Positions 41,480 through 50,966 of a stretch of DNA of 64,000 nucleotides are shown piece after piece. The DNA is taken from contig NZ_CP011112.1 of assembly GCF_001190945.1 (NCBI RefSeq), positions 930,001 to 994,000 of the forward strand. Reading direction: 5' to 3'. The notes under the pieces were generated by a model, which worked only from the letters and a program-made list of their open reading frames with translations, did no database searches and was not told the DNA's origin. The DNA is from Luteipulveratus mongoliensis (GTDB lineage: Bacteria > Actinomycetota > Actinomycetes > Actinomycetales > Dermatophilaceae). A program made the position numbers and the translations under genes. Each line of letters begins with the position of its first letter. Within the stretch, counting starts at the first letter, position 1.

Positions 41480-42538
41480 CTAGACGTCGAGGTGGACAGG
41501 TCCGGCGGGTGCCGAGATACAGGTCTGGATGAGGTCGCCCTCGTCGGAGCGGATCTCGCCGGTGCGCAGGTCCTTGACCTGGCCGGCGCGCAGCGGCACG
41601 AGGCAGCTGCGGCAGATGCCCATGCGACAGCCGTGCGGCATGAGCACACCGGCCTCCTCGCCGATCTCGAGCAGGGTCGTGGACGACCCGTCTGCGTCGG
41701 CCTCCTTGTCGGACTTCTCGAAGACCACCCGCCCGCCGGTGCCGCTGGCGTCCGTGAGCAGGGCGGTCTCGAAGCGCTCGACACTGAGCGCGTCCTCGAC
41801 GTGGTGCTGGCGCCACATCAGTGTGGCGTCGTCGAGCAGCTCGGCCGGGCCGCAGACATAGGTCTTGCGGGACCGCCAGTCCGGGCAGAGCTGCTCGAGG
41901 TCTGTGGGGGTGGTGAAGTCGATGCGCCCGTCGGTGCCGGTGTGCCGGTGGACGACGTGGAAGCCGTCGTGGTCGGCGTCGAGCATCGCCAGCTCGGAGC
42001 GGAAGAGGGTGTCCTCCGGCGTGCGAGAGGAGTGGATCAGCACGACGTCAGCGTCTGCGCGGCGCGGCAGCAGGGTGCGGATCATCGACATGACAGGAGT
42101 GATACCCGAGCCGGCTGTGAGCATCAGGAGAGGTCGCGGCCCGGTCGGGAGCAGGAAGTCACCCTGCGGAGGCGCCAGGAAGACGATGTCGCCGACCTTG
42201 GTGTGCTCGACGAGATGGCGTGAGACCCGGCCGACCGACGTCACGGTGATGGCGGGATCCTGCCCGGCAGGTGCCGACAACGAGTAGGAGCGCCACTGGC
42301 GTACGCCGTCGATCTCGACGCCGATCCGCGCGTACTGACCGGCTTCGTGCGCCTGCCAGCCGTGGCCGGGGCGGAACGCGATCGTCACGCTGCCAGCGCA
42401 CTCCGGGGTCACTGAAGTGACCACACCACGTAGCTGACGCGCGGACGACAGCGGGTTGACCAGCCGCAGAAAGTCCTGGGGTCGAGCGGGTGTGGTGAAC
42501 ACCGACGCTGCGGACAGCGCGAAGGAACGTGCACCCAC
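41480..42538 (-). CDS. Ferredoxin reductase with C-terminal [2Fe-2S] domain (desaturase electron donor)
   Basis: A 352-residue cytoplasmic oxidoreductase. The FAD domain has RSYSLSAPAGQDP; the NAD(P) domain has LMLTAGSGITPVMSMIR and TYVCGPAELLDD. The C-terminal plant-type ferredoxin has HGCRMGICRSC and a fourth Cys in IQTCIS. It passes electrons from NAD(P)H to the desaturase encoded next. The start is GTG 42538. The gene diverges from a PucR-type regulator with a 95-base gap rich in AATCT/AGAT sequences. Confidence 0.92.
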   Translation of the reverse strand: MGARSFALSAASVFTTPARPQDFLRLVNPLSSARQLRGVVTSVTPECAGSVTIAFRPGHGWQAHEAGQYARIGVEIDGVRQWRSYSLSAPAGQDPAITVTSVGRVSRHLVEHTKVGDIVFLAPPQGDFLLPTGPRPLLMLTAGSGITPVMSMIRTLLPRRADADVVLIHSSRTPEDTLFRSELAMLDADHDGFHVVHRHTGTDGRIDFTTPTDLEQLCPDWRSRKTYVCGPAELLDDATLMWRQHHVEDALSVERFETALLTDASGTGGRVVFEKSDKEADADGSSTTLLEIGEEAGVLMPHGCRMGICRSCLVPLRAGQVKDLRTGEIRSDEGDLIQTCISAPAGPVHLDV

Positions 42539-42633
42539 ATCTCCAGTGTGATTGGCGCGATTGATCTAAATCTGCTGCCCAGACCTACAATCGAGATCCA
42601 GAATCTATCCCCACGCGAGCAAAGTTCCCGATC

Positions 42634-43848
42634 ATGGTTAGTGATACCTCACTTCTTGGCGATCCACCCCCATGGGCCTCACTGCCGACGGAGGTCTCCT
42701 CGGCGATCCGTCCACATGTGATCGAGATCGTGGAGCAGATCATCCTGGCCATTCAGCGCGACGTGCCGGCGTACTCACGTCCGCTGGAGGGAGACTTCGG
42801 CGCCGCCGTACGGCAAGGGGTCGAGGTCGCGCTGAGCCGTCTCCTGCTCGAGCTGCCGGGTCGGCAGGAGCCCGCGCTGACGCGGTCGGACCGGGTCGTC
42901 TACCAACAGCTCGGCAGAGGTGAGGCGCGCACCGGCCGGCCCCTGGAGGCGCTGCTGTCGGCCTACCGGATCGGGGCTCGAGTGGCGTTCCGGACCACCT
43001 CGCGAGTAGCGGTCGAGGAGGGCCTGGACCCGACCGTGCTGCTGCCGCTGGGCGAGTCGATCTTCGTCTACGTCGACGAGCTGTCCGCGACGAGCGTCGA
43101 GGCCTTCGCTGACGAGCAGTTCCGGCAAGTGGGCGAACGTGATCGCCGGCGTGGAGCGTTGCTGGAGCTCATGGTCTCCGGCCGGGCCGATGAGGCCGAG
43201 CTGCGCACCCAGGCCGCGTCGGCGGAGTGGGTCATCCCGAGCGAGATCATCGTCGCGGTCGTCCCGCTCGACGACGCCGACGGCCTGCGCATCGCGCTGG
43301 GTGAGCGTGCTCTCGTACGCCTGCGCGCCGAGCATGCGGTCGCGGTCATCCCGGCGCCGGTCGGCAAACGTAGCCGGACCGACATCGACAAGGCGCTCGG
43401 CGGCCGGCGCGCCTGGGTCGGCCCGGTCCGCAGCTGGACCCGCGCTGCCGACTCGTTGCGGGCGGCGCTCGCGGGGATCGAGCTCGAGCCGGACGCGTTG
43501 GGGCGGGAGTCGGGCTCGCACGGGCGGGAGACGGGCGCGCGCTGGGTGCAGGACCACCTCGCGACGCTGGTCATGGGAGCCGACCGCGAGCTGATGGGAG
43601 ACCTCGCTCGGCTGCGGCTCGCGCCGCTGGACGGGCTGCGCGACAGCCAGCGGCAGCGACTGGCTGAGACGCTGTTCGCGTGGCTGCGCCACCAGGGCGA
43701 GCGCAACAAGGTGGCCGCCGAGCTGCACATCCACCCGCAGACGGTCGGCTACCGCGTCGCTCAGCTGCGCGAGGTCTTCGGCGACCTGCTCGATGACCCG
43801 CAGGGGCGGTTCGAGCTCGAGATGGTGCTGCGCGCCGGCCACCGCTGA
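42634..43848 (+). CDS. PucR/CdaR-type transcriptional regulator
   Basis: A 404-residue regulator. The C-terminal PucR-type HTH is FAWLRHQGERNKVAAELHIH then PQTVGYRVAQLREVFGDLL. The long N-terminal part has a RsbT/PucR-like helical region (PLEALLSAYRIGARVAFRTT) and a GGDEF-like middle region. It diverges from the desaturase-reductase operon, which it probably controls in response to fatty-acid state; this is inference from position. Start ATG 42634. Confidence 0.82.
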   Translation: MVSDTSLLGDPPPWASLPTEVSSAIRPHVIEIVEQIILAIQRDVPAYSRPLEGDFGAAVRQGVEVALSRLLLELPGRQEPALTRSDRVVYQQLGRGEARTGRPLEALLSAYRIGARVAFRTTSRVAVEEGLDPTVLLPLGESIFVYVDELSATSVEAFADEQFRQVGERDRRRGALLELMVSGRADEAELRTQAASAEWVIPSEIIVAVVPLDDADGLRIALGERALVRLRAEHAVAVIPAPVGKRSRTDIDKALGGRRAWVGPVRSWTRAADSLRAALAGIELEPDALGRESGSHGRETGARWVQDHLATLVMGADRELMGDLARLRLAPLDGLRDSQRQRLAETLFAWLRHQGERNKVAAELHIHPQTVGYRVAQLREVFGDLLDDPQGRFELEMVLRAGHR

Positions 43849-43861
43849 CCTGTGCGTCGGC

Positions 43862-43900
43862 ACTGTGCACTGCCCCGCCAGGTGGGGCAGTGCACAGTCT
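43862..43900. terminator. CTGTGCACTGCCCC palindrome, copy 1
   Basis: ACTGTGCACTGCCCC and its exact inverse flank a short GCCAGGT-like centre, 14 bases after the PucR stop. The same palindrome recurs at 62208-62248. It is probably a terminator. No T-tract follows. Confidence 0.6.
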
Positions 43901-43952
43901 GCTGCGACCCCCATCGAGCTGCCGGAGTTTGCACGTGCAAAACGACTCCCAT

Positions 43953-43992
43953 CCTCGAAGGTGCCTCTCCTCCAGGAGAGCCACCTTCGAGG
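43953..43992. terminator. Nested hairpin before the SGNH genes
   Basis: CCTCGAAGGTG (43953-43963) pairs with CACCTTCGAGG (43982-43992). Inside, CTCTCCT pairs with AGGAGAG. With the palindrome at 43862 it fills the 213-base gap 43849-44061, in which no gene is seen. Confidence 0.55.
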
Positions 43993-44061
43993 AAGAGAGT
44001 CACCTTGGGGCCGCCGGTCGCGATCTGACCCGGCGTCGGTGCGGGCCGACATGCTTGAGCC

Positions 44062-45000
44062 ATGTCGGTTCTCGTCGCGCTGGGTGACTCGTACGCCGCT
44101 GGTGCCGGGGCAGGTGATCCCGGACCGGACAACGCGTGCCTCCGCAGCCCCGCGGCCTACGCGATCCAGGTGGCGCGCGCCCTCGGCGTGGATGTCGCGA
44201 TGCATGCCTGCCAGGGCGCCAACATCATCGACGTCTCGCGGGGCCAGCTCCAGGCGCTCACCGCGCAGACCTCGCTCGTCACGCTGACCGTCGGCGGCAA
44301 CGACCTCGGCTTCTCGGACGTGCTGACCGAGTGCGCCAAGCCGGCCTGGATGGGTGACAGCGACCCGGTCATCGACAAGGCGCTCGGAGTGCTGCGCACC
44401 CAGGTCCCGCAACGCCTCACCGATCTGTACGGCGAGGTGTCGGCTCGGGCGCCGCAGGCCAAGGTGGTCGTCGCGGGCTACCCGCGGCTGTTCGCCGGCC
44501 TGGACTGCAACCTGCTCACGTTCTTCAGCGAGCACGAGATGACGCGGCTCAACGCGGCGGCGGATGAGGTGGCGGCCACGATCGCGCATGCCATCGCGGG
44601 CACGCGCTTCGAATTCGTTGACGTGAGAAGGACTTTCGAAGGTCATGCGGTCTGTGAGCCGGACGCGTGGATCCGTGGCGTCTCGGATCCCATCACGGTC
44701 TCGTTCCATCCCGACACAGCCGGGCACGCGGCGTACGCCCGCCGGGTCATCGAGGCGTTCGGTGGCGGGCGGGCGGTCGCGGCACCCCGGGAGCCGCAGA
44801 TCGCGCACGGGCCTTCGACCGGCAACCGAGACGCGGTCCTGCGGCTACCCGACCTGCGCAGCGACGAGAGCCTGGACGGTGCTCGCCGGCACGGGTTGGA
44901 TCCCGACGAGGTGGCCGATCTGGCGGGGCGCGTACCGGACGACGACGCCGCCTGCGATCGGCTCGCCGAGCTGGATCGCCAGGTGCGGGAGCGCGGCTGA
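44062..45000 (+). CDS. SGNH/GDSL hydrolase, tandem copy 1, no signal peptide
   Basis: A 312-residue esterase/lipase of the SGNH fold. Block I is ALGDSYAAG at residues 6-14, block III is TVGGNDLGF and block V is SFHPDTAGHAAY. Close relatives, such as the third copy here, are secreted with three disulfides. This copy begins directly at block I without a signal peptide and keeps NAC, HAC, TEC, DCN and AVC cysteines, but lacks the Cys in the lid loop (WMGDSD). A C-terminal helical extension of about 65 residues is shared by the three copies. The leader GACATGCTTGAGCCATG is nearly repeated before copy 2. Confidence 0.88.
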   Translation: MSVLVALGDSYAAGAGAGDPGPDNACLRSPAAYAIQVARALGVDVAMHACQGANIIDVSRGQLQALTAQTSLVTLTVGGNDLGFSDVLTECAKPAWMGDSDPVIDKALGVLRTQVPQRLTDLYGEVSARAPQAKVVVAGYPRLFAGLDCNLLTFFSEHEMTRLNAAADEVAATIAHAIAGTRFEFVDVRRTFEGHAVCEPDAWIRGVSDPITVSFHPDTAGHAAYARRVIEAFGGGRAVAAPREPQIAHGPSTGNRDAVLRLPDLRSDESLDGARRHGLDPDEVADLAGRVPDDDAACDRLAELDRQVRERG

Positions 45001-45048
45001 CCGACGGTCGGGTGGCACAGCCGCAAGCCCGTCGGACATGCTGGAGTC

Positions 45049-45984
45049 ATGCCTGCCTACGTCGCGCTGGGGGACTCCTATGCAGCGGGCGCGGGTGCCG
45101 GGACGCCGCTGAACGCGTGCTTCCGCTCCGTCGCCGGCTATCCCGTGCAGATCGCTCGCGTGCTCGAACGCGACGTCAGCCTGCAAGCCTGTCGGGGCGC
45201 GACGGTCGCGGATGTCCGGGCGGTGCAGCTGGCAGCACTGGACTCCTCGACCCGCCTCGTCACCCTGACGGTCGGCGGCAACGACCTCGACTTCACCGAT
45301 GTGCTCACCGAGTGCGCCAAACCCACGTGGATGACGCAGAGCAAGGAACGCGTCGAGGCCGCGCTCACCTTCGTCCAGACCGAGCTCCGCACGATGCTGA
45401 CCGATCTGTACGCCGAGGTGCGGGCTCTCGCTCCGCGCGCGGACGTCGTCGTCACCGGCTACCCGCGGCTGTTCGCCGGCAAGGACTGCAACCTGGCGAC
45501 ATTCCTCAACGACCATGACATGCAGCGGATGAACGACATCGCGGACGAGCTCGCGGCCGTCATCGGCGCGGCCGCCGCCTCGTCGGGTGCGCAGTTCGTC
45601 GATGTGCGTGAGGTCTTCCTCGGGCACGCGGTGTGCGAGGAGGACGAGTGGCTGCGTGGGATGTCCCGGCCGCGCGAGGTGTCGTACCACCCCAACACCG
45701 CCGGCCACTCGGCGTACGCGTTGCAGATCGCCGAGGCGCTCGGGGCGTCGTACGCCGACGCCACGGAGTCGACGCGCGAACCCGTCATCGAGCAAGGTCC
45801 GCCGAGCGGATCCAAGGAAGCGGTGTTCGCGCCGCCGGACCTGTTCAGCGCCGAAAGCATGGAGGGCGCACGGCAGTGGGGCCTGGACGCCGACGAGCTG
45901 GCAGCGCTCGCGGAACGCACCGAGGACCGGGAAGCGTACGAACGCCTTTGGGAGATGGACGAATTCGTTCGGGCGCGTCGCTGA
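45049..45984 (+). CDS. SGNH/GDSL hydrolase, tandem copy 2, no signal peptide
   Basis: A 311-residue paralogue of the gene before it. Blocks: ALGDSYAAG, TVGGNDLDFTDVLTECAKP and SYHPNTAGHSAY. It likewise has no signal peptide and lacks the lid-loop Cys (WMTQSK). The upstream sequence GACATGCTGGAGTCATG copies that of copy 1, so the duplication included the leader. It lies 48 bases after copy 1 on the same strand. Without export the protein would be cytoplasmic, unless it is released another way. Substrate: an ester, not known. Confidence 0.88.
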   Translation: MPAYVALGDSYAAGAGAGTPLNACFRSVAGYPVQIARVLERDVSLQACRGATVADVRAVQLAALDSSTRLVTLTVGGNDLDFTDVLTECAKPTWMTQSKERVEAALTFVQTELRTMLTDLYAEVRALAPRADVVVTGYPRLFAGKDCNLATFLNDHDMQRMNDIADELAAVIGAAAASSGAQFVDVREVFLGHAVCEEDEWLRGMSRPREVSYHPNTAGHSAYALQIAEALGASYADATESTREPVIEQGPPSGSKEAVFAPPDLFSAESMEGARQWGLDADELAALAERTEDREAYERLWEMDEFVRARR

Positions 45985-46064
45985 CCATTTCTTGACGGTG
46001 TATTGACCTGTTGGGCAGTTAACACTGGTTGTTGCGTTGCCCTCCGCAAGAGGACCTTTCTCGT

Positions 46065-47093
46065 ATGACGAGACGATCTCTCTTGCGTGGTCTGGTGATG
46101 GCTGGATCCGCAGCGCTGACGGTGGGCTTGATCCCGACCGCCGGCGCTGCAGCCGGCTCGTACGTCGCCCTCGGCGACTCCTACTCGGCGGGTGTCGGTA
46201 CCCGCGCGAAGGTCGACAGCTGTTATCGGTCGACCTACGGGTACCCCGCGCTCGTGGCATCCCGCTACGGGCTCGCCCTCAGCTACCAGGCCTGCAGCGG
46301 AGCACGGACCGCTGACGTCGCAGCCAACCAGGTGGGTGCGCTAAATACCGGGACGACCCACGTCTCGATGACGATCGGCGGCAACGACGTCGGGTTCGCC
46401 GACGTGCTGACCGAGTGCGCGCAGCCGGGCTGGATGAGCGACTGTTCGGGCGCGATCGCCGGTGGTCGGGCGATCCTGCGGGACCAGCTCCCGGGCCGGT
46501 ACGACTCGCTGTTCTCGACGATCCGGTCGAAGGCACCCAACGCCAAGGTGGTGGTCGGTGGCTACCCGTTGATCTTCAACGGCGAGGACTGCAACGCGCT
46601 GACGTTCTTCAGTCCGGACGAGGAGGCGAGCCTCAACTCGGCCACCAACGACCTGGACAGCCTGATCCAGAGTAAGTCGACGGCCAGCGGGTTCACGTTC
46701 GCTGACGCGCGAGGGTTGTTCGGCGGGCACGCCGTGTGCGACAGCCCCGAGTGGATCAACGGACTCAGCAACCCGATCGAGGAGTCCTACCACCCCAACC
46801 GGGACGGCAACGTCGGCTACGCCAAGATCTTCGGGCCGGCACTGACCGGCACGCCGTACTTGGCTCCGACTGCGGCTCCACGCAAGGAGTCGACGGCCGT
46901 ACACACTCGTCAGGCTGCGGACTCGGTGCTGAGGATGCGCCTGGACACACCCGCCAACCTGTCGAAGGCAGCTGCTGCAGGCGTGTCTCCCCAGGAGGTC
47001 AAGCGGCTGAACGGCCAACTGCGGTCTATGGATTCGCGGGTGGTGGCTCGCGCGCTCGCTGCGCTCAGGGCGCTCGACCGCCAGTCGCGCTGA
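46065..47093 (+). CDS. SGNH/GDSL hydrolase, tandem copy 3, exported
   Basis: A 342-residue exported esterase/lipase. The signal peptide has a twin-arginine-like start (MTRRSLLRGLVMAGSAALTV) and ends near TAGAAA. Blocks: ALGDSYSAGVGT, TIGGNDVGFADVLTEC and SYHPNRDGNVGY. All six cysteines of the secreted Streptomyces-type lipases are present, including SDC in the lid loop. ATG 46065 follows AAGAGGA; the frame is open to 46029. The C-terminal extension is diverged from copies 1 and 2. It is probably the ancestral form. Confidence 0.9.
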   Translation: MTRRSLLRGLVMAGSAALTVGLIPTAGAAAGSYVALGDSYSAGVGTRAKVDSCYRSTYGYPALVASRYGLALSYQACSGARTADVAANQVGALNTGTTHVSMTIGGNDVGFADVLTECAQPGWMSDCSGAIAGGRAILRDQLPGRYDSLFSTIRSKAPNAKVVVGGYPLIFNGEDCNALTFFSPDEEASLNSATNDLDSLIQSKSTASGFTFADARGLFGGHAVCDSPEWINGLSNPIEESYHPNRDGNVGYAKIFGPALTGTPYLAPTAAPRKESTAVHTRQAADSVLRMRLDTPANLSKAAAAGVSPQEVKRLNGQLRSMDSRVVARALAALRALDRQSR

Positions 47094-47100
47094 CCCTCGC

Positions 47101-47171
47101 CGAGAGGCAAACCTCAACCACGAGAGGCACACCCGATGGGTGTGCCTCTCGTGCGTTCGGTATGCCTCTCG
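47101..47171. terminator. Nested CGAGAGGCA palindromes
   Basis: The inner hairpin CGAGAGGCACACCC (47121) pairs with GGGTGTGCCTCTCG (to 47151) around a three-base loop. An outer CGAGAGGCA (47101-47109) matches TGCCTCTCG (47163-47171). It lies between convergent genes and can terminate both. Confidence 0.65.
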
Positions 47172-47248
47172 ACCGAAAGGTGGGCCGCAGGTCACGCCTT
47201 GGGGGGAGGAAGCGTGACCTGCGGCCCGGGGAGGGGCGGTTCAGGGGG

Positions 47249-47707
47249 TCAGCCGCAGTTGGCGAAGTCCCAGCGGCCGCCTGCGGCATGCGCGGTGCCA
47301 GTGGGAGCGGCGATGTCAGCCCAGTAGGCGACGCACTTGCCGCCGGCCTTGACCTTGATGGCTGCGAAGTGCTCGTAGGCCTTCCAGTCCTGGTGGAAGC
47401 TGCTCTCGCCCTCGATGGCTATGCGTGCGAGCGTCTTGGACGCTGTGCCGTGGTAGCTCGTCTTCACCGTCACGACGCAGTTCTCGCGCGTCGAGGCGTT
47501 GTAGGTGAGGTAGACGTCGCCCCACTTCGCCCCGGTCGGGGTGGTGACGGCGCGGTGGCCGTCGGTCACGGTCTTGAAACCGGAGCCACAGCCGGCCGCG
47601 ATGGCCTCGCTGGCCGTGTGTGCTTCGGCAGGCTGCAGGACACCGATGCCAGCAGCGAGCGTGCCAACAGCGATGGCCGCGATACCCAGTCGGGCGATGG
47701 TCTTCAT
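47249..47707 (-). CDS. Secreted SapA-like (spore-associated protein A) protein
   Basis: A 152-residue exported protein. The signal peptide MKTIARLGIAAIAVGTLAAG ends near PAEAHT. The mature part has GCGSGFKTVTDG, VYLTYNASTRENCVVTVKTS, KVKAGGKCVAYWADI and a final NCG, with four cysteines probably forming two disulfides. This is the pattern of Streptomyces spore-associated protein A and related proteins found in non-sporulating actinobacteria. The function is not known. Confidence 0.72.
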   Translation of the reverse strand: MKTIARLGIAAIAVGTLAAGIGVLQPAEAHTASEAIAAGCGSGFKTVTDGHRAVTTPTGAKWGDVYLTYNASTRENCVVTVKTSYHGTASKTLARIAIEGESSFHQDWKAYEHFAAIKVKAGGKCVAYWADIAAPTGTAHAAGGRWDFANCG

Positions 47708-47810
47708 GAGGTTCCCCCGTCGTCAGAGTGCGTTGATGTGGCAACTCTGATGAAGACCCATAGCGATCGGCTACATGCTCGCTACATCGCCGGGTCGAAC
47801 CCTTGAGTCC

Positions 47811-50714
47811 TCAGAGGTCGAGGGAGATCAGCTGGGTCTGGACCTCGGCGGCTTCCTGGTCGGCGCCGACCGACTGCCACAGCCGCATCGTGCGCATCCA
47901 GTGCCGGCGAGCGCCGTCGGCGTTGCCGCCCTTGGCCTCCAGCTCGCCGAGCAGCTGCTGACACCGGGCCTCGTCCGAGGGTGCACTGTTGCGCCGGAAG
48001 ATCGCGCCGGCGCGGGTGAGCGCGGCGACGGCCTTCGGGCGCTCGCCGAGGTCGACGTGGATCCGACCGACATGCAGCAGGGTGTACGCCACACAGCGAT
48101 CGTCGTCGAGGTCGACGAAGATCGCGAGGGCGCGACTCAGGTGGTCCAGTGCCGTCATCGACTCACCCAGAGCGTGGTGCAGCTGGCTCAGCTCGCGCAT
48201 GATCACCGCCTCGCGGTGCTGGTCGCCGATCGCCCGGCAGCCGGCGAGCGCTTCTTCGAACGCGACCGTCGCCTCGGCGTGCCGGTCCAGGGCGAGGAGC
48301 AGTACGCCTGCCGCGCTGGACAGCTGGGCGGCGAGGTGGTGCTCCTTGGCCGCTCGGGCGACGGCGAGGGCCTCACGACCGGTCTCGAGCGCCTCGTCGT
48401 ACCGGCCCTGCTGACGGGCGACCGATGCCCCTCCGGCAAGGGCGAGCGCTTCCCCGAGGGGGTAGCCGACCTGACGGAACAGGTCGAGCGCGCGTGACAT
48501 CTGCGAGGCAGCGGCGTCGAACTCCACACGATAGATGTCGACCTGTCCGAGCCCGTGCCGCAGCACGCCCTCGCCCAAGCGGTCACCGCCGACCCGGCTG
48601 AGGGCGAGCTGGTGGCTGCGCCGCCAATCCTCGTGCAGCGCGCGATGGTCGTAGAACGGAGCGGCCGAGGCCGCGAGCTCCCATGCCAGGTCGGGCAGAT
48701 CCCACTCGGTCGCGAGGCGCACTGCGCCCATCAACGCCTCGCGCTCGGTGTCGAACCAGGGCAGCGGGTCCTCGACCAGCCGTCGTACGACGGGCTCGGG
48801 CAGGGTGCGACGAGGTGCCGTGCCGCGGGGCGGCCGGAACAGGCTGGGCGGCATGTTCTGGGTGGCCGCCTCGAGCAAGCCGAGCCAGGTCGCCAGCAGA
48901 CGACCGATCGCCGCCCTGACCTCGGCCGGCGGCTGGCCTGCTGCCGACTCCGCAGCGCACGCTCGGAGGAGGTCGTGCATCTGGTAGCGCGGCTCGTCGT
49001 TCGCGTCGGACACGATCGGCCGGACCAGGTTGGCGTCGACGAGGGCGTCGAGCACGGAGTCCGCGTTGTCCCGATCCAGCAGGGGCGCGAGAACCCACTC
49101 AGGCAGCGTGGGCGTACCGAGCAGACCGAGGAGGCCGAAGGCGCGTACGGCTTCGGGCGCCAGCAGGTCCAGGCTGAGGTCGACGCTGGCGCGGACGCCG
49201 AGGTCACCCAGCTGGAGCTCGCTGAGCCGCCGGGTCTCGTCCTCGAGGCGGTTGCGCAGCACGCCGAGCGACCAGGTCGGGCGCCCGAGCAGCTTGCCGC
49301 CGGCGATCCGGATGGCGAGTGGCAGGTGTCCGCACAGCCGGGCGATGGCTTCGGCGTGCTGAGGCTCGCGGGCCACCCGCTCGCTGCCGACGATGCAGCC
49401 GAGCAGGTCGTACGCCTCGGCGGCGCTCAGCTCGCGCAGCTCGATGCGGCGTGCGCCGGGCAGCCCGGTCAGTACCTGCCGACTCGTCACGACGAGCGCG
49501 CACTGGCCGTCGGGCGGCAGCAGCCACCGGACCTGTTCGACGGTCGCGGCCGAGTCGAGCAGGATCAGCATCCGACGCTCGGCGAGCAGGGACCGGTAGA
49601 GCGCGGCTCTGGACTGCAACCCGCTGGGTACGGCTGAACCCGTCACTCCCAGCGTGCGCAGGATGTCCGCGAGCAGCTCGTTGAGCTCCTCGGTCGTGCT
49701 GGAGCTGCCCGACAGGTCGAGGTAGAGCTGCCCGTCCGGGAAGGTCTTGGCGGCCATCCGTGCCGCGCGTACGCCGAGGGCCGACTTGCCGGTGCCGGGA
49801 GCGCCGTGTACGACGACGACGGTTGGCGGACCGTCCGGTGCGCGTTGGGTCAAGGCGGCGACCAGCTCGTCGACATGGTCGGTACGCCCGGTGAAGTCCT
49901 CGATGTCGGCCGGCAGCTGGTGCACGGGAGTGGGTTGGACGGGGCCCTGGACCACGGTCTCCGGGACCAGGAGCTCGTGGTCGCCGGCGAGGATGCGCTG
50001 GTGCACGTCCTGCAGGGCCGGGCCCGGCTCGGCACCCAGCTCGTTGATCAGCAGCCGGCGGGTCTGCCGGAACTCCTCCAGCGCTTCGGCCTGGCGGCCG
50101 CTGCGGTAGAGCGCCACCATCAGCTGGCGTCGGGCACGCTCGCGGGTCGGGTTCTGGTCGATGTGGCGGCGCAGCTCGGTGATGACCACGGCGTGCCGTC
50201 CGCACTCCAGGTCGGCGTCGATACGGGACTCGAGGGCCCCGAGCCGCCGCTCGGCCAGCCGGTCGGCCTCCGCTTCTACGGTCTCGGACGTGGGTACGCC
50301 GCACAGAGCCGGTCCGCGCCACAGGCTCAGGGCCTCGCTCAGGATCTCGGCTGCTCGAGCCGGATCACCCGCCGCGAGGATGCCGCGACCCTCTGCCTCA
50401 CGGGCCTCGAAGACGGCCGCGTCCAGGTCGTCCTCGCCGAGCCGCAGCCGGTAGCCCGGCGCCACGGTCTGCACCTGGCTGCCGTCGCGGTCGTCGAGCA
50501 GCTTGCGCAGCCGCATGATGTAGCCGTGCACCTGGGTCGTGGCGCTCTTGGGCGGGGTGTCACCCCACAGCGCGAGGCTCAGGTGGTCGATGGACACGAC
50601 CTCGCCCGCGTGCACGAGCAGGGTGGCCAGCGCAACTGCGCCCTTCGATGTGCCGACGCTGCGCCAGCCTGAACTGTCGAGAACCTCAAGAGTGCCCAGT
50701 ATCCGGAATCGCAC
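47811..50714 (-). CDS. SARP/AfsR-type regulator with NB-ARC and TPR domains
   Basis: A 967-residue regulator. Residues 1-95: OmpR-like winged helix (RFRILGTLEVLDSSGWRSVG, SATTQVHGYIMRLRKLL). About 100-245: bacterial transcriptional activation domain (HIDQNPTRERARRQLMVALY). About 290-560: NB-ARC ATPase with Walker A HGAPGTGKSALG and the Walker B-like RRMLILLDSAAT. The rest: TPR helices (LGEALALAGGASVARQQGRY, AVIMRELSQLHHALGESMTA). Such proteins switch on secondary metabolism or development genes; the target is unknown and no biosynthetic cluster is in the window. The start is GTG 50714 after AGGGGGA; the frame is open to 50870 but poorly protein-like there. Confidence 0.88.
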   Translation of the reverse strand: MRFRILGTLEVLDSSGWRSVGTSKGAVALATLLVHAGEVVSIDHLSLALWGDTPPKSATTQVHGYIMRLRKLLDDRDGSQVQTVAPGYRLRLGEDDLDAAVFEAREAEGRGILAAGDPARAAEILSEALSLWRGPALCGVPTSETVEAEADRLAERRLGALESRIDADLECGRHAVVITELRRHIDQNPTRERARRQLMVALYRSGRQAEALEEFRQTRRLLINELGAEPGPALQDVHQRILAGDHELLVPETVVQGPVQPTPVHQLPADIEDFTGRTDHVDELVAALTQRAPDGPPTVVVVHGAPGTGKSALGVRAARMAAKTFPDGQLYLDLSGSSSTTEELNELLADILRTLGVTGSAVPSGLQSRAALYRSLLAERRMLILLDSAATVEQVRWLLPPDGQCALVVTSRQVLTGLPGARRIELRELSAAEAYDLLGCIVGSERVAREPQHAEAIARLCGHLPLAIRIAGGKLLGRPTWSLGVLRNRLEDETRRLSELQLGDLGVRASVDLSLDLLAPEAVRAFGLLGLLGTPTLPEWVLAPLLDRDNADSVLDALVDANLVRPIVSDANDEPRYQMHDLLRACAAESAAGQPPAEVRAAIGRLLATWLGLLEAATQNMPPSLFRPPRGTAPRRTLPEPVVRRLVEDPLPWFDTEREALMGAVRLATEWDLPDLAWELAASAAPFYDHRALHEDWRRSHQLALSRVGGDRLGEGVLRHGLGQVDIYRVEFDAAASQMSRALDLFRQVGYPLGEALALAGGASVARQQGRYDEALETGREALAVARAAKEHHLAAQLSSAAGVLLLALDRHAEATVAFEEALAGCRAIGDQHREAVIMRELSQLHHALGESMTALDHLSRALAIFVDLDDDRCVAYTLLHVGRIHVDLGERPKAVAALTRAGAIFRRNSAPSDEARCQQLLGELEAKGGNADGARRHWMRTMRLWQSVGADQEAAEVQTQLISLDL

Positions 50715-50966
50715 GGCCGTGATCGTCCCCCTGTCCTGCCTCGATCTGCGTCCTTCAGTGTATGGATCGATTCGGACGGGACCGGGGTTTGCGGCAATGG
50801 CCATCCGACGCCCGCGGTAGACCTTGTGAACGAGCCCTGCGAACGGCATCCCAGAGCCGACTCTCCTCAATCGGTCGCCTCCGCCGGTCGTTCGTGGTGT
50901 TGACTCCGACCGGGCTCAGGGAGTCTCGCCAGAAGGACCATCAGGTGCGTGGCAGGAGGAAGTGAC

